Assembly (NCBI GenBank): GCA_965230045.1
Contig: OZ245940.1
Coordinates: forward strand, 992,001-1,056,000
Source: G963662905 sp965230045
GTDB lineage: Bacteria > Bacteroidota > Bacteroidia > Bacteroidales > WRLA01
DNA: 64,000 bases
Reading direction: 5' to 3'
How positions within the stretch are numbered: the stretch's first letter is position 1; each line of letters starts with the position of its first letter. Positions 17,213 through 26,536 of this stretch are shown piece by piece. The notes beneath the pieces are model-generated. The model was not told the DNA's origin, did no database searches, and saw only the letters and a list, made by a program, of their open reading frames with translations. Both the position numbers and the translations under genes were made by a program.

Positions 17213-17557
17213 TCAGTTCCTGTTCCCATTCGCAAGAAAATTTAGAAAAATGGCGCTCAAAATAAACATGGAAGCGAAATCGTGATCCGCACCACCGGAT
17301 TTATAAGCAACAAACAGGCGTGTTAAGCTCAATAAAAACAATAGAAGCGATACAATAACCGTCATCTTTGCTGATCGAAGAAATCCTCCGGCCAGTAGCA
17401 GAATACCACCCGAAACAAAAACTGCAGAAACATAAAACATCAGGCTTTGAAGCTTGAAACTAATGAATGTGTCAAAAAAGTAAGTGTAGATAAATAAGAT
17501 TGCTGAAAGACGTAAAACCCATTGAGCAGTAGGGACTAAGAAACGGACTGGCTTCAT
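17213..17557 (-). CDS. Small integral membrane protein, function unknown
   Basis: A 114-residue hydrophobic protein with three or four predicted helices (about residues 14-30, 37-58, 65-83 and 95-108). Arg and Lys residues sit at the ends of helices. I do not recognise a family, although it resembles DoxX-like or unnamed four-helix proteins in general layout only. It is convergent with the glycosyltransferase gene (29 bp apart) and divergent from the omega-amidase-like gene. Confidence 0.6.
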   Translation of the reverse strand: MKPVRFLVPTAQWVLRLSAILFIYTYFFDTFISFKLQSLMFYVSAVFVSGGILLLAGGFLRSAKMTVIVSLLLFLLSLTRLFVAYKSGGADHDFASMFILSAIFLNFLANGNRN

Positions 17558-17593
17558 AAAATCATTTTTTGTAGTGATAAAAACGCATTAAAT

Positions 17594-17626
17594 TTTGCTC
17601 AGCCCAAAATACTAATATTATTTTTG
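17594..17626 (+). promoter_or_regulatory. Bacteroidetes-type promoter of the omega-amidase-like gene
   Basis: TTTG at 17594-17597, a 21-bp spacer, then TATTTTTG at 17619-17626, an exact TAnnTTTG match. Transcription would begin about 35 nt before the start codon at 17668. Confidence 0.65.
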
Positions 17627-17667
17627 GCAAGGGGAAACATAATAATATTTAAAACAGTTTTAGATTG

Positions 17668-18459
17668 ATGGAAAAATTACTGGATATTGCATTGCTTCAG
17701 TCGGATTTGCACTGGGAAAACCCCGAAGCAAACCTGATTGCATTTGACCATAAATTAAAAGCCATTGATGGGGCAGACCTGATTATTTTGCCGGAAATGT
17801 TCAATACGGCTTTTAGTCCGTTTAATGAAACAAATGCCGAATTTATGGATGGAATGGCCGCAAGATGGTTGAAAGAAATGGCTGCGAAAAAAAATGCCGT
17901 AATCTGTACTTCAGTGCTTATCAAGGAAAACGGGAAGCTTTTTAACCGCCTTTTCTGGATGAAGCCTGATGGGACTTACAGTAATTACGACAAAAAGCAT
18001 TTGTTTCGCATGGGCCGCGAAGACGAATACATCACAGCCGGCGAAGGCACTTTAGTAACGCATTTGAAAGACTGGAACATTATGCCCCTGATTTGCTACG
18101 ACCTGCGTTTTCCATGTTGGAGCAGGAATACTTATCAGGATGGGAAATTCAAATACGATTTATTGATCTACATAGCAAATTGGCCGTCCGTACGCGCACA
18201 TGTATGGAAAAGCCTGCTGATTGCCCGAGCGCTTGAAAATCAGTGTTATGTGGCCGGAGTAAACCGTGTAGGAAAAGACGGTCAGGGTTTTTGGCATTCG
18301 GGCGACAGCCTGATCATTGACCCAAAAGGCAATGTGATTGCTTCTGCCTTACCTTCGGAAGAAAAAGTGCTCAGGGCAAAAATTAATCTGGAAGAACTGC
18401 AGCAATTCCGCGATAAATTCCGTGTTTCTTTGGATTGGGATTCTGTTTCAATATCTTGA
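17668..18459 (+). CDS. Nitrilase-superfamily amidohydrolase (omega-amidase-like)
   Basis: Carbon-nitrogen hydrolase of 263 residues. The Glu-Lys-Cys catalytic triad of the superfamily is visible: Glu43 in LPEMFNTAF, a Lys in YDKKHLF (residues 109-110), and Cys143 in LICYDLRFP. The closest known type is omega-amidase/YafV, which hydrolyses alpha-ketoglutaramate or alpha-ketosuccinamate in glutamine and methionine recycling. mtnA elsewhere in the window would fit a methionine salvage link, but this is inference. ATG 17668 was chosen over TTG 17665. Substrate is not proven by sequence. Confidence 0.87.
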   Translation: MEKLLDIALLQSDLHWENPEANLIAFDHKLKAIDGADLIILPEMFNTAFSPFNETNAEFMDGMAARWLKEMAAKKNAVICTSVLIKENGKLFNRLFWMKPDGTYSNYDKKHLFRMGREDEYITAGEGTLVTHLKDWNIMPLICYDLRFPCWSRNTYQDGKFKYDLLIYIANWPSVRAHVWKSLLIARALENQCYVAGVNRVGKDGQGFWHSGDSLIIDPKGNVIASALPSEEKVLRAKINLEELQQFRDKFRVSLDWDSVSIS

Positions 18460-18570
18460 TATTGAGATTTTTATTGTAGTTTTGATAAAAACAGGGACTA
18501 ATGCTTCTGTTAATGGGTTTTGCATTATCCCGAAAAAACATAATTTCGCAGCCGTAAAGATGAGTAAAAA

Positions 18571-19914
18571 ATGAAAATAATTATTGCAGGAGACGGTGAA
18601 GTAGGTTTTCATTTAGCGAAAATCGTGTCGGGTAGTGGAAATCACGATATTACTATTGTGGATCCGCATGAAGAGCTCCTGAAAATGGTAGAATCCTATA
18701 CCGATTTGATGACGATCACAGGAAATTCTACCTCCATGTCTGTGCTCGAAAAAGCAAATGTTTCCAAAGCAGACCTTTTGATTTCTGTATTGCATGATGA
18801 ATCTATTAACATCATTACCTGCATGCTGGGCAAAAAACTGGGGGCCAAACGCACTATTGCCCGTGTGAACAATACCGAATACCTTACAGACAAAAACAAA
18901 GAGATGTTCAAAACAATGGGCATCGATTTTATGGTAGGTCCGGAGCGAATTGCCTCACGTGAGATTGTCCGTCTGCTCAAGCAAACCGCTGCAACCGAAA
19001 TATTTGATTTTTCCGAAGGGAAATTATCCCTTTTCTTGATGCGCCTTGATCAGGATGCCAATGTGCTTGATAAAAGTTTAGATGAAATTGCCCGTCAGTA
19101 TCCGCATCTGGATTTCCGAGCTGTGGCCATTCATCGTGATTCACACACCATTATCCCAAAAGGCAACGACCGGTTCCAGGATGGCGATCTGGCCTATGTG
19201 ATTACACGTCCCGAAGGTATTCGAAAGCTGATTAAAATGGGGGGTAAAGCCCATTTTGCTATTAAATCGGCAATTATTATCGGCGGTGGGCGTATCGGAC
19301 GAAAAACAGCCCGGGCACTGGAACGCAGCATGAACGTAAAACTCATTGAAATAGACCGCGAGCGCTGCAAAAATATTGCCGAAGGGCTGGAACGCACACT
19401 CATCGTTAATGGCGATGCCAGTGATGTGCAACTGCTCGAGGAAGAAGGGATCCGCGAAACAGATGCTTTTATCGCCGTGACCAACAATACAGAAACCAAT
19501 ATTTTTGCCTGTTTGCTGGCAAAGAAATACGGTGTAAAAAAAATTATCCCACTTGTCGAAAATGTGGATTATATCGATATTGCCCAAACCATTGGAATTG
19601 ATACGCTTATCAATAAAAAGCTGATTGCCGCCAGTTATATAGCACGATTTACAATGGGTGCTGAAGTTGCTTCGTTGAAATGTCTTAATGGTGTGGATGC
19701 TGAGGTTATGGAATTTATCGTGAAGCCGGGTGTTCCGGTTACTCGAAACCCGATCCGAAGCCTGAACATGCCCAAAGATGCAATTATTGGTGGGGTAATT
19801 CGCAAAAATAAGGGGTTAATTGCCATTGGTGATTTGCAGATCAAAGAAAATGACAAAGTGGTTATTTTCTCCCTGCCTCATGCCATCAGCAAGGTGGAGA
19901 AATTATTCAAATAA
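18571..19914 (+). CDS. trkA: Trk potassium uptake regulatory subunit TrkA
   Basis: Cytoplasmic NAD-binding gating subunit of the Trk potassium channel, 447 residues. It has the duplicated layout of full-length TrkA: RCK-N domain 1 with GDGEVGFHLA near residue 7, RCK-C domain 1, then RCK-N domain 2 with IIGGGRIGRKTARALE near residue 235 and a second RCK-C domain ending the protein. The membrane partner trkH starts 6 bp downstream. A plausible promoter (TTTG 18519-18522, 18-bp spacer, TAATTTCG 18541-18548) lies just upstream, with one mismatch in the -7 box. Confidence 0.95.
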   Translation: MKIIIAGDGEVGFHLAKIVSGSGNHDITIVDPHEELLKMVESYTDLMTITGNSTSMSVLEKANVSKADLLISVLHDESINIITCMLGKKLGAKRTIARVNNTEYLTDKNKEMFKTMGIDFMVGPERIASREIVRLLKQTAATEIFDFSEGKLSLFLMRLDQDANVLDKSLDEIARQYPHLDFRAVAIHRDSHTIIPKGNDRFQDGDLAYVITRPEGIRKLIKMGGKAHFAIKSAIIIGGGRIGRKTARALERSMNVKLIEIDRERCKNIAEGLERTLIVNGDASDVQLLEEEGIRETDAFIAVTNNTETNIFACLLAKKYGVKKIIPLVENVDYIDIAQTIGIDTLINKKLIAASYIARFTMGAEVASLKCLNGVDAEVMEFIVKPGVPVTRNPIRSLNMPKDAIIGGVIRKNKGLIAIGDLQIKENDKVVIFSLPHAISKVEKLFK

Positions 19915-19920
19915 GGGAAA

Positions 19921-21390
19921 ATGCTGTCCATTTCAATCAAAAAAGTTAACTGGGGCATCATTGCAAAAGTGCTCGGATTCCTTCTGATTATTGAAGGGGT
20001 GATGATGTTCACCGGAATTCCATTTTCAATTTACTATTGTGGTTTTGAATGCCTGAGCCTGCTTTACAGTGGCTTGATTACCATAGCTGCAGGTGGCCTG
20101 ATGTATCTGCTCAACCGGAAACGAAACGACAGCCAGCTCGGTAAACGCGAAGGCTACCTTATCGTTTCTTTGGCTTGGGTCATCATTTCCATTTTTGGCA
20201 CCTTGCCTTTTCTGATTAGTGGATCCATAAGCAATTTTACCGATGCCTTTTTTGAAACCATGTCGGGTTTTACCACAACAGGGGCTACTATCCTCAACGA
20301 TATCGAAGCACAGCCCAAAGGTATCCTTTTTTGGCGCAGCATGACGCACTGGATTGGCGGTATGGGAATTATCGTGCTTTCACTGGCGATTCTTCCGATC
20401 CTTGGTATTGGCGGTATGCAGCTTTTTGTTGCAGAAGTGCCTGGTCCGACCAAGGATAAACTGCATCCGCGCATCAAAGAAACAGCCAAAAGGTTGTGGG
20501 GCATTTATGTGCTGCTCACTTTTGTGCAAACTATTCTGATGATGTTTGGCGGCATGAACCTTTTTGATGCGCTCTGCCATGCTTTCGCCACAATGGCAAC
20601 CGGTGGGTTTTCTACGCAAAATGCCTCAGTTGCGAATTATTCTCCTTATATACAGTATGTTATCATTATTTTTATGATAATGGCAGGAACCAATTTTGCC
20701 TTGCATTATTTCTCCCTGAGCGGCAAAATAAAGAAGGTGTTCCGCGATGAAGAATACCGTGTATATCTGCTGACCATCCTTTTAAGTACCATTGTCATTG
20801 CATTGGGACTTATTTTTATGACCAACAGGGCTGTGGAAAAATCTTTTCGCGATGCGCTTTTTCAGGTTGTGTCCATCATAACCACAACGGGTTTTGTTAC
20901 AGACGATTATTTGTTGTGGCCTGTGTCGCTGTGGATGATTATCTTTTTATTGATGTTTGTAGGCGGCAGTGCCGGCAGTACCGGTGGCGGCGTAAAAGTT
21001 GTGCGTCAGTTGCTGCTGTTCAAAAATACGCGATTGGAACTGAAAAGGATAATCCACCCCCATGCATTCCTGCCTGTACGGCTCAACGGAAGGGTAATTT
21101 CCGAAGAAATCATCAGCAAAGTGATGGCTTTCTTCCTGATTTATATGATGATTTTCGGGCTGGGCGTTCTTATAATGTCGCTCACAGGATTGAACTATGA
21201 GTCTTCAATCGGCTCTGTTATTGCCAGCCTGGGAAATATTGGGCCGGGAATTGGTGCCGTAGGTCCCGTGCTCAATTATGCAGAAATTACCGTTTTCGGG
21301 AAGTGGTTTCTTTCTTTCCTTATGCTGCTCGGACGTCTGGAACTGTTTACGATCCTGATTTTATTATCACCAACTTTCTGGAAAAAATAA
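19921..21390 (+). CDS. trkH: Trk potassium uptake membrane subunit TrkH
   Basis: Potassium-translocating membrane protein of the TrkH/KtrB superfamily, 489 residues. Four pore-loop filter segments are recognisable: TTTGATI, ATGGFST, TTTGFVT and GNIGPGIGAVG, in the four M1-P-M2 repeats. About ten to twelve helices are evident. It sits between trkA (6 bp) and the MATE transporter gene (3 bp) in a tight operon, and would assemble with TrkA. Confidence 0.95.
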   Translation: MLSISIKKVNWGIIAKVLGFLLIIEGVMMFTGIPFSIYYCGFECLSLLYSGLITIAAGGLMYLLNRKRNDSQLGKREGYLIVSLAWVIISIFGTLPFLISGSISNFTDAFFETMSGFTTTGATILNDIEAQPKGILFWRSMTHWIGGMGIIVLSLAILPILGIGGMQLFVAEVPGPTKDKLHPRIKETAKRLWGIYVLLTFVQTILMMFGGMNLFDALCHAFATMATGGFSTQNASVANYSPYIQYVIIIFMIMAGTNFALHYFSLSGKIKKVFRDEEYRVYLLTILLSTIVIALGLIFMTNRAVEKSFRDALFQVVSIITTTGFVTDDYLLWPVSLWMIIFLLMFVGGSAGSTGGGVKVVRQLLLFKNTRLELKRIIHPHAFLPVRLNGRVISEEIISKVMAFFLIYMMIFGLGVLIMSLTGLNYESSIGSVIASLGNIGPGIGAVGPVLNYAEITVFGKWFLSFLMLLGRLELFTILILLSPTFWKK

Positions 21391-21393
21391 GCT

Positions 21394-22716
21394 ATGGTTA
21401 CTTATAAAAAGATCTGGCAGGTTGGCTATCCGGTCATCCTGGGCATGATTGCGCAAAACCTGATCAACCTGATCGATACGGCTTTTCTGGGACGCCTCGG
21501 AGAAGCAGAACTAGGAGCCGGTGCCATTGGAGGACTGTTCTATTATGTGCTGTTCATGATCGGTTTTGGATTCGGGACCGGTGCACAAATCCTGATTTCA
21601 CGCCGCAATGGTGAGAAGCGTTTTGAAGATGTGGGCAAGCTTACCGATCAAACGCTGATTACGTTGAGCGTTTTTGCGCTATTTATCTTCGTGATTATTA
21701 ATCTGTTTGCATCAGATTTATTAGGTTCTATTGTCTCCTCGCCTGATGTTTTTGAGCTGTCATCGCGCTATTTGCATATTCGGAATTTCGGGATATTCTT
21801 CGCGTTTATGAATGTGGGTGCACGTGCATTTTTTGTGGGCATTACGCGTACGAAAGTGCTGAGTTATGGCGCCATTATTATGGCCGTGGTGAATATTGTG
21901 CTTGATTACGCCTTGATATTCGGGCATTTTGGTATGCCGGCCATGGGCATCGAAGGAGCAGCCCTGGCATCAGTTATTTCAGAGGCTGTGGCTGTTTTGT
22001 ACTTTTTTGTTTATTCCAAAATTTTCATCAAATCATCCGAATTTGCACTTTATCGCTTCAATGATATCCGTTGGAAAAGCATACTTCAGATTTTTGACGT
22101 TTCGGTTTGGGTGATGCTGCAATATTTTGTGAGCATTGCAACCTGGTTTTCCTTTTTCTTGATTATCGAACAGACCGGCGAACGCAATCTGGCCGTTTCC
22201 AATATAATCCGCAGCATTTATATGATTTTGATTATCCCGGGTTTTGGTTTTGCTACGGCAGTGAATACACTTGTAAGCAATTCCATTGGCGAAAGCGGAA
22301 CGAAGTTTGTCATACCGATCATCCGGAAAACCGTGGGGCTTACTTTTGTTATTTCTCTGCTGGTAATGGGCATTACGCTCCTTGTCCCTGAATGGATCCT
22401 CAGGGTTTATACGGATAGTAATGCGCTCATCGAAGCTTCGGTACCCGTTCTGTATGTCGTAAACGGCGCTTTGCCGCTCCTGTCCCTTTCCATCGTGATT
22501 TTCTTTGGATTAAGTGGCACAGGCCATACCCGTGTATCCATGATTATTGAATTTATCACAGCATTCTGTTACCTGATTTATGTCTATCTGCTCTCAAACG
22601 TTTTCTTTGTGAATGTCGCATGGGTTTGGACATCAGAATATATTTATATGTTTTTCCTGGGATTGCTGTCGGTTCTTTATTTTTCATCAGGCAAATGGAA
22701 ACAAAAGGTATTATAG
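21394..22716 (+). CDS. MATE-family efflux transporter
   Basis: Twelve-helix cation-coupled exporter of the MATE family, 440 residues, in two homologous halves. N-terminal family sequence YPVILGMIAQNLINLIDTAFLGRLGEAELGA is characteristic (helix 1 and the conserved loop). MATE proteins export drugs or metabolites using a sodium or proton gradient; the cargo cannot be predicted. It follows trkH by 3 bp, so it is probably expressed with the potassium uptake genes. Confidence 0.92.
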   Translation: MVTYKKIWQVGYPVILGMIAQNLINLIDTAFLGRLGEAELGAGAIGGLFYYVLFMIGFGFGTGAQILISRRNGEKRFEDVGKLTDQTLITLSVFALFIFVIINLFASDLLGSIVSSPDVFELSSRYLHIRNFGIFFAFMNVGARAFFVGITRTKVLSYGAIIMAVVNIVLDYALIFGHFGMPAMGIEGAALASVISEAVAVLYFFVYSKIFIKSSEFALYRFNDIRWKSILQIFDVSVWVMLQYFVSIATWFSFFLIIEQTGERNLAVSNIIRSIYMILIIPGFGFATAVNTLVSNSIGESGTKFVIPIIRKTVGLTFVISLLVMGITLLVPEWILRVYTDSNALIEASVPVLYVVNGALPLLSLSIVIFFGLSGTGHTRVSMIIEFITAFCYLIYVYLLSNVFFVNVAWVWTSEYIYMFFLGLLSVLYFSSGKWKQKVL

Positions 22717-22758
22717 GAAAGGCATGATGCTGTTCTTTTGATTATTTTTGGCCACTTC

Positions 22759-23715
22759 ATGAACAATATCCCTATTCATAGCAGAAAAAATTCCTGGATG
22801 GTACTGGTGAACCCGGAAGCCGGATCGGGTCAGGGCAGAAAAATGTGGCCGGAAATTGAGGATGCTCTGAAAATGCAATCCATTGATTTTGAAGTGGTTT
22901 TCAGTGAAGCTCCTGGGCAGATTTTTGAACTTGCCGCTCAGGCTTATGTCCACGGATGGAGGGATTTTATTGCCGTTGGCGGTGACGGCAGCCTCAACGA
23001 AATGCTCAATGGAATTGCTGATGCTGCTCAAAAGATTCCGAAAGATGTTTGTCTGGCGTTGATCCCGGCAGGAACCGGCAACGACTGGCAAAGAACAATG
23101 AAGCTCCCGGAGAAGCTTGATGATATTGTTCTGTTGATTAAAAAGCGGGCTTTTCGGCGGCAGGATGTGGGATTGCTGCAGGTGGTGCAAATGCCTGAAG
23201 GGATAAGACAAAGATATTTTTTGAATATTGCCGGTTTGGGTTTTGATGCTTTTGTGAGCAAAAGGCTCAATAAAATGAAAGAGAGCAATAAAAAAGGGCG
23301 CCTGGCTTATTTGTGGCAACTGGCAACAGGCTTGTTCAGCTATCGGGCAAAACCTGCTAAGGTTCTCATTGATGGCGAACAGCTTTTTCTGGGGGATATT
23401 TTTAGTCTTTCTGCCGGTATCTGCCAGTATAACGGCGGAGGAATGCGGCAATTGCCGGATGCGGATCCTTTCGATGGCCTGCTGGATGTAACGCTTATCC
23501 CGGAAATCAGCAAAATGAAAGTCATAGCGCAACTAAAAAATCTCTATTCAGGCGATTTTGTGCGCGAACCTGAAATTCAACAGTTTAAGTGCAAAGAGAT
23601 ATTTATCGAATGCGACAGTGACGTGCTTATAGAAGCCGATGGGGAAGATTTGGGCAGTGGAAGCTGCAAAATAAGCCTGCAAAAGGAAGCTGTGCAGGTG
23701 GTTTGTGGGCTGTAG
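22759..23715 (+). CDS. Diacylglycerol kinase-family lipid kinase
   Basis: Soluble lipid kinase of the DagK/YegS type, 318 residues from ATG 22759 (a TTG at 22738 is an unlikely longer start). Catalytic-domain motifs are LVNPEAGSGQG at the N-terminus, the nucleotide-binding VGGDGSLNE, and PAGTGNDW. The C-terminal beta-sandwich domain includes the ADGED-type segment (IEADGEDLGSG). It phosphorylates diacylglycerol or a related lipid; the exact lipid is unknown. It is the last gene of the trkA-led cluster and converges with the outer-membrane protein gene with 1 bp between stops. Confidence 0.9.
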   Translation: MNNIPIHSRKNSWMVLVNPEAGSGQGRKMWPEIEDALKMQSIDFEVVFSEAPGQIFELAAQAYVHGWRDFIAVGGDGSLNEMLNGIADAAQKIPKDVCLALIPAGTGNDWQRTMKLPEKLDDIVLLIKKRAFRRQDVGLLQVVQMPEGIRQRYFLNIAGLGFDAFVSKRLNKMKESNKKGRLAYLWQLATGLFSYRAKPAKVLIDGEQLFLGDIFSLSAGICQYNGGGMRQLPDADPFDGLLDVTLIPEISKMKVIAQLKNLYSGDFVREPEIQQFKCKEIFIECDSDVLIEADGEDLGSGSCKISLQKEAVQVVCGL

Positions 23716-23716
23716 G

Positions 23717-25063
23717 CTAAAAAATATAATTCAATCCAATATAAATCCCGCCTTTCCCATCGCGCTCATCCAGCGGAATGCCGTAATCCAAACCAAAAAC
23801 AAAATTCTGGTTCATTGCAAAACGTAATCCAATTCCTGTGCTGACATGAAATGCATCATCGGCTGTTTCATCAAAAAAATCACGCCGTGAAAGATAGGGC
23901 ACTTTATCAAGGTCAAGATCAATGTCTTTTACAATCCTGCCCGCATCCAGAAAAGCATTCAGCGCAAAATAAAAATTCTGTTTCATCCAATAGGTTTTGT
24001 GGAATTTCCAGCGCATTTCCAGATTTCCGTAAGCAATGCCATCGCCAACAACCCGGTTGCGCAAAATACCACGCAGTGTGCGTTTGCCGCCCAGCCCATC
24101 AATGGTGGTACTTTTTGGGTAGGACTCAATCATATAGCTTTGCATATAAAATGGGCAATGTCCGTCAATGGTTCCCTGATATCCCAAACGCCCGGCAAGG
24201 GATAAACGGTCTTTGATCAATGTAAAATACTGCCGGTGTACCAGGGCAAGTTTGGTATAGGCATTTTCATTATTGCCCAGAAATTCAGGAACAATGGCCA
24301 GAATAGCTTCCGACCATATGCCGTGCATCGGATTGGGTTCATTATCGCGCGAATCGTAGGTCAAGCCAAGTTTTATCAGTTTGATCTGTCCGCCGTTTTT
24401 TTCATTTTCCGGAATCAGCCCCCAGTCCACATACCTTTGATAAAGCCCGGCAACATGGGGCAGCAGGTCTTTTTCATCTTTACCTTCGTTGAGCCGGTCA
24501 ATGTCAACCGGAGCAATTTTCATATCGTAATAGCTGAATCCGGCCAGATAATACACATGCTCTCCAATCAAATTCCCGCGAAAAACCGTGGCAATCCTGA
24601 GCAGTTTGCGTTCCAAACGATAAAACATACGGCTGATATATTCATCGCTTTGGTCATCTTCAAAATTGGGGTTATAAACCGCCTGATATCCGTTGAAACC
24701 ATAAAAATCCAGTGCCTGTTGGGTCAGATAGCTCACATCCGTAATCCAGCGGATTTTTTTGGGCAGCAGGTTTTGTGCGTCAAAAGTGAGCTGGTTGATG
24801 CCGCCTCCTTTGGTGGTACGTGCCAGCTCACCATAAACCGACCATTTATATTCGGGATACAGGCTGCCATCACCATAATTAAAAAGCTGTGCCAAAGCGC
24901 CGTATTGGAAGCCCAGGTCAGAATTGTAAAGCACCGATGGCAGCGCGCCGATATTCAGTCCTTTTTTAATTTTATCCTTTTGAGTGCTGTCGGTTTCCTG
25001 TGCCATCATCCTGATAGGTAACAGAAGACAAATAAAAAGCAATAAACGGTATTTTTTATGCAT
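23717..25063 (-). CDS. Outer-membrane beta-barrel protein (Omp85/surface antigen-like)
   Basis: Exported protein of 448 residues from ATG 25063; a signal peptide runs to MMAQ (residue 22). The remainder has alternating hydrophobic strands and many Tyr/Phe/Gly residues, ending in a beta-signal-like GGIYIGLNYIF with a terminal Phe. It resembles the barrel half of the Omp85 (BamA/TamA) superfamily without POTRA domains. The IGLRFAMNQNFVFGLDYGIP segment near the end fits that family. The gene begins 5 bp after the symporter stop and is probably co-transcribed. The frame starting at 25228 overlaps the symporter and was rejected. Confidence 0.78.
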   Translation of the reverse strand: MHKKYRLLLFICLLLPIRMMAQETDSTQKDKIKKGLNIGALPSVLYNSDLGFQYGALAQLFNYGDGSLYPEYKWSVYGELARTTKGGGINQLTFDAQNLLPKKIRWITDVSYLTQQALDFYGFNGYQAVYNPNFEDDQSDEYISRMFYRLERKLLRIATVFRGNLIGEHVYYLAGFSYYDMKIAPVDIDRLNEGKDEKDLLPHVAGLYQRYVDWGLIPENEKNGGQIKLIKLGLTYDSRDNEPNPMHGIWSEAILAIVPEFLGNNENAYTKLALVHRQYFTLIKDRLSLAGRLGYQGTIDGHCPFYMQSYMIESYPKSTTIDGLGGKRTLRGILRNRVVGDGIAYGNLEMRWKFHKTYWMKQNFYFALNAFLDAGRIVKDIDLDLDKVPYLSRRDFFDETADDAFHVSTGIGLRFAMNQNFVFGLDYGIPLDERDGKGGIYIGLNYIF

Positions 25064-25068
25064 CGTTT

Positions 25069-26445
25069 TTATTTTTTGCTGGCGCGATATTTTATTTTCA
25101 AAAAAGCCGCAGATACAATCAAAGCTAAAAAACTGACCAAAATGCTTGCTATGGAAGCTTCTGCCGCAAGGTTTCCGCTTAAAATCAGGATAAAGATATA
25201 AATGATTCCCGATAAAAAGCTGATCCAAACACTGATGGGCTGAAGTTTAAAATGAAAGCTGGCTATTACTGCGGGGATAATCGTAAATCCCATACCTGTG
25301 ATGAATATAATGACCTGGATCAAATCGCGGAAAAACCAGGCAAAAGCAAATCCTGCCAATGTAAGCAGAAGGATGAATATTTTTGTCGTTCGGGCCATGG
25401 ACAGGTTTATCTCGCTGCTTTTAAATTTCTTCATAAAATCGACGGACAAACTACTTGCCAGCACAAAGATTATGGTATCTGCGGAGCTCATAATTGCTGC
25501 AAAAACAAGCACCAGCCCCAGGCTTTGCAGATGCTGCGGCATGAGCAGGCTAAGGCCCGAAGCAAAAGCATCGCGGGCATCAATTCCGGGAGTGCCAAAA
25601 TGTGCGCTTAGCCCGGCAAAGGAAATCAACGCTCCGCTGATGAGTACCAAAACGGCACTCCATTGCAGGCCGCGTTTGACTACTTTTTCGTTTTTTGCAG
25701 CATATACCCGCTGCCAGTATTCTGCCGATTGAAAAACGATAAATATCCCAAAAGCCAGAAATGCAATGAACATAAATGGGTTCAGGCGCTCAAATTCGCC
25801 TTTAGTAAAGGTTTTTTGTATGGTTTCGTGGGGTACATAGAATATCATGATGCCAAAAAGTGCCAGCAAAACGATGTACTGGAATATGTCGGTACGGATC
25901 ACCGAATTAAAACCGCCGGCAGTGAGGTAAACCCCAATAATCAGCGCAGAAATACTGAGCGCACTTTCGTAGCTCCATCCACTAATGGAAGCAAGTATGC
26001 TGCTGCCTGCAATAAACTGATTGAGCAGCATGCCAAAATAGACGACAAAAAGAATCAGGGCTGATATCGTTCCCGAACTTTTGCCTGTTCTAAAGCCAAT
26101 CCAGTCAGAAAGGGTAAGGAATTTGGTGTTTGCCCGCTTGATTTTCAAGGCATAAGGAATAAAAACAAGAAAGCCCAGACCTGTGCCGGCAAAAACTGCC
26201 AATGCAGCAGGGCCGAACCGATATACGTATGCAGCATAGGCAACAACAGCTGCGCCGCCTACATAACTGGCCAAAACAGAGAAAACGAAACCTGCTGTTT
26301 TTAATTTTCTTCCGCCAATCATATATCCGCTGGCGTCTTTCTTTTTATGGCTGTAAATTCCAATAATCAGGCAAATTAGTGCATAGGCTATGAGCAGGAG
26401 AATATTAATGGCTGAAAGGCCCGCTTGATCGTGTTGTGGGTTCAT
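25069..26445 (-). CDS. Sodium:solute symporter (SSS/SLC5 family)
   Basis: Polytopic transporter of 458 residues with about thirteen helices. Family segments are the N-terminal GIYSHKKKDASGYMIGGRKLKTAGFVFSVL region (the loop between helices 1 and 2), GGFNSVIRTDIFQYIVLL, and AAIMSSADTIIFVLASSLSVD. SSS proteins use the sodium gradient to import sugars, amino acids or other organic solutes; the substrate is not evident. It leads a two-gene operon with the outer-membrane barrel protein. Confidence 0.88.
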   Translation of the reverse strand: MNPQHDQAGLSAINILLLIAYALICLIIGIYSHKKKDASGYMIGGRKLKTAGFVFSVLASYVGGAAVVAYAAYVYRFGPAALAVFAGTGLGFLVFIPYALKIKRANTKFLTLSDWIGFRTGKSSGTISALILFVVYFGMLLNQFIAGSSILASISGWSYESALSISALIIGVYLTAGGFNSVIRTDIFQYIVLLALFGIMIFYVPHETIQKTFTKGEFERLNPFMFIAFLAFGIFIVFQSAEYWQRVYAAKNEKVVKRGLQWSAVLVLISGALISFAGLSAHFGTPGIDARDAFASGLSLLMPQHLQSLGLVLVFAAIMSSADTIIFVLASSLSVDFMKKFKSSEINLSMARTTKIFILLLTLAGFAFAWFFRDLIQVIIFITGMGFTIIPAVIASFHFKLQPISVWISFLSGIIYIFILILSGNLAAEASIASILVSFLALIVSAAFLKIKYRASKK

Positions 26446-26458
26446 CCGCGCTAAAATA

Positions 26459-26490
26459 CAAAAGCCATCCCGATTAAGGAATGGCTTTGT
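26459..26490 (-). terminator. Terminator after the TPR protein gene
   Basis: AAAGCCAT at 26461-26468 pairs with ATGGCTTT at 26481-26488; the GG/CC pair extends the stem. On the minus strand it is followed by TTGTATTTT. It lies between the TPR gene stop (26537) and the symporter start (26445). Confidence 0.7.
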
Positions 26491-26536
26491 AATATTTTGT
26501 GAAAGCCTTAGTTGGCTTGTAAAATCCGCAATGGGA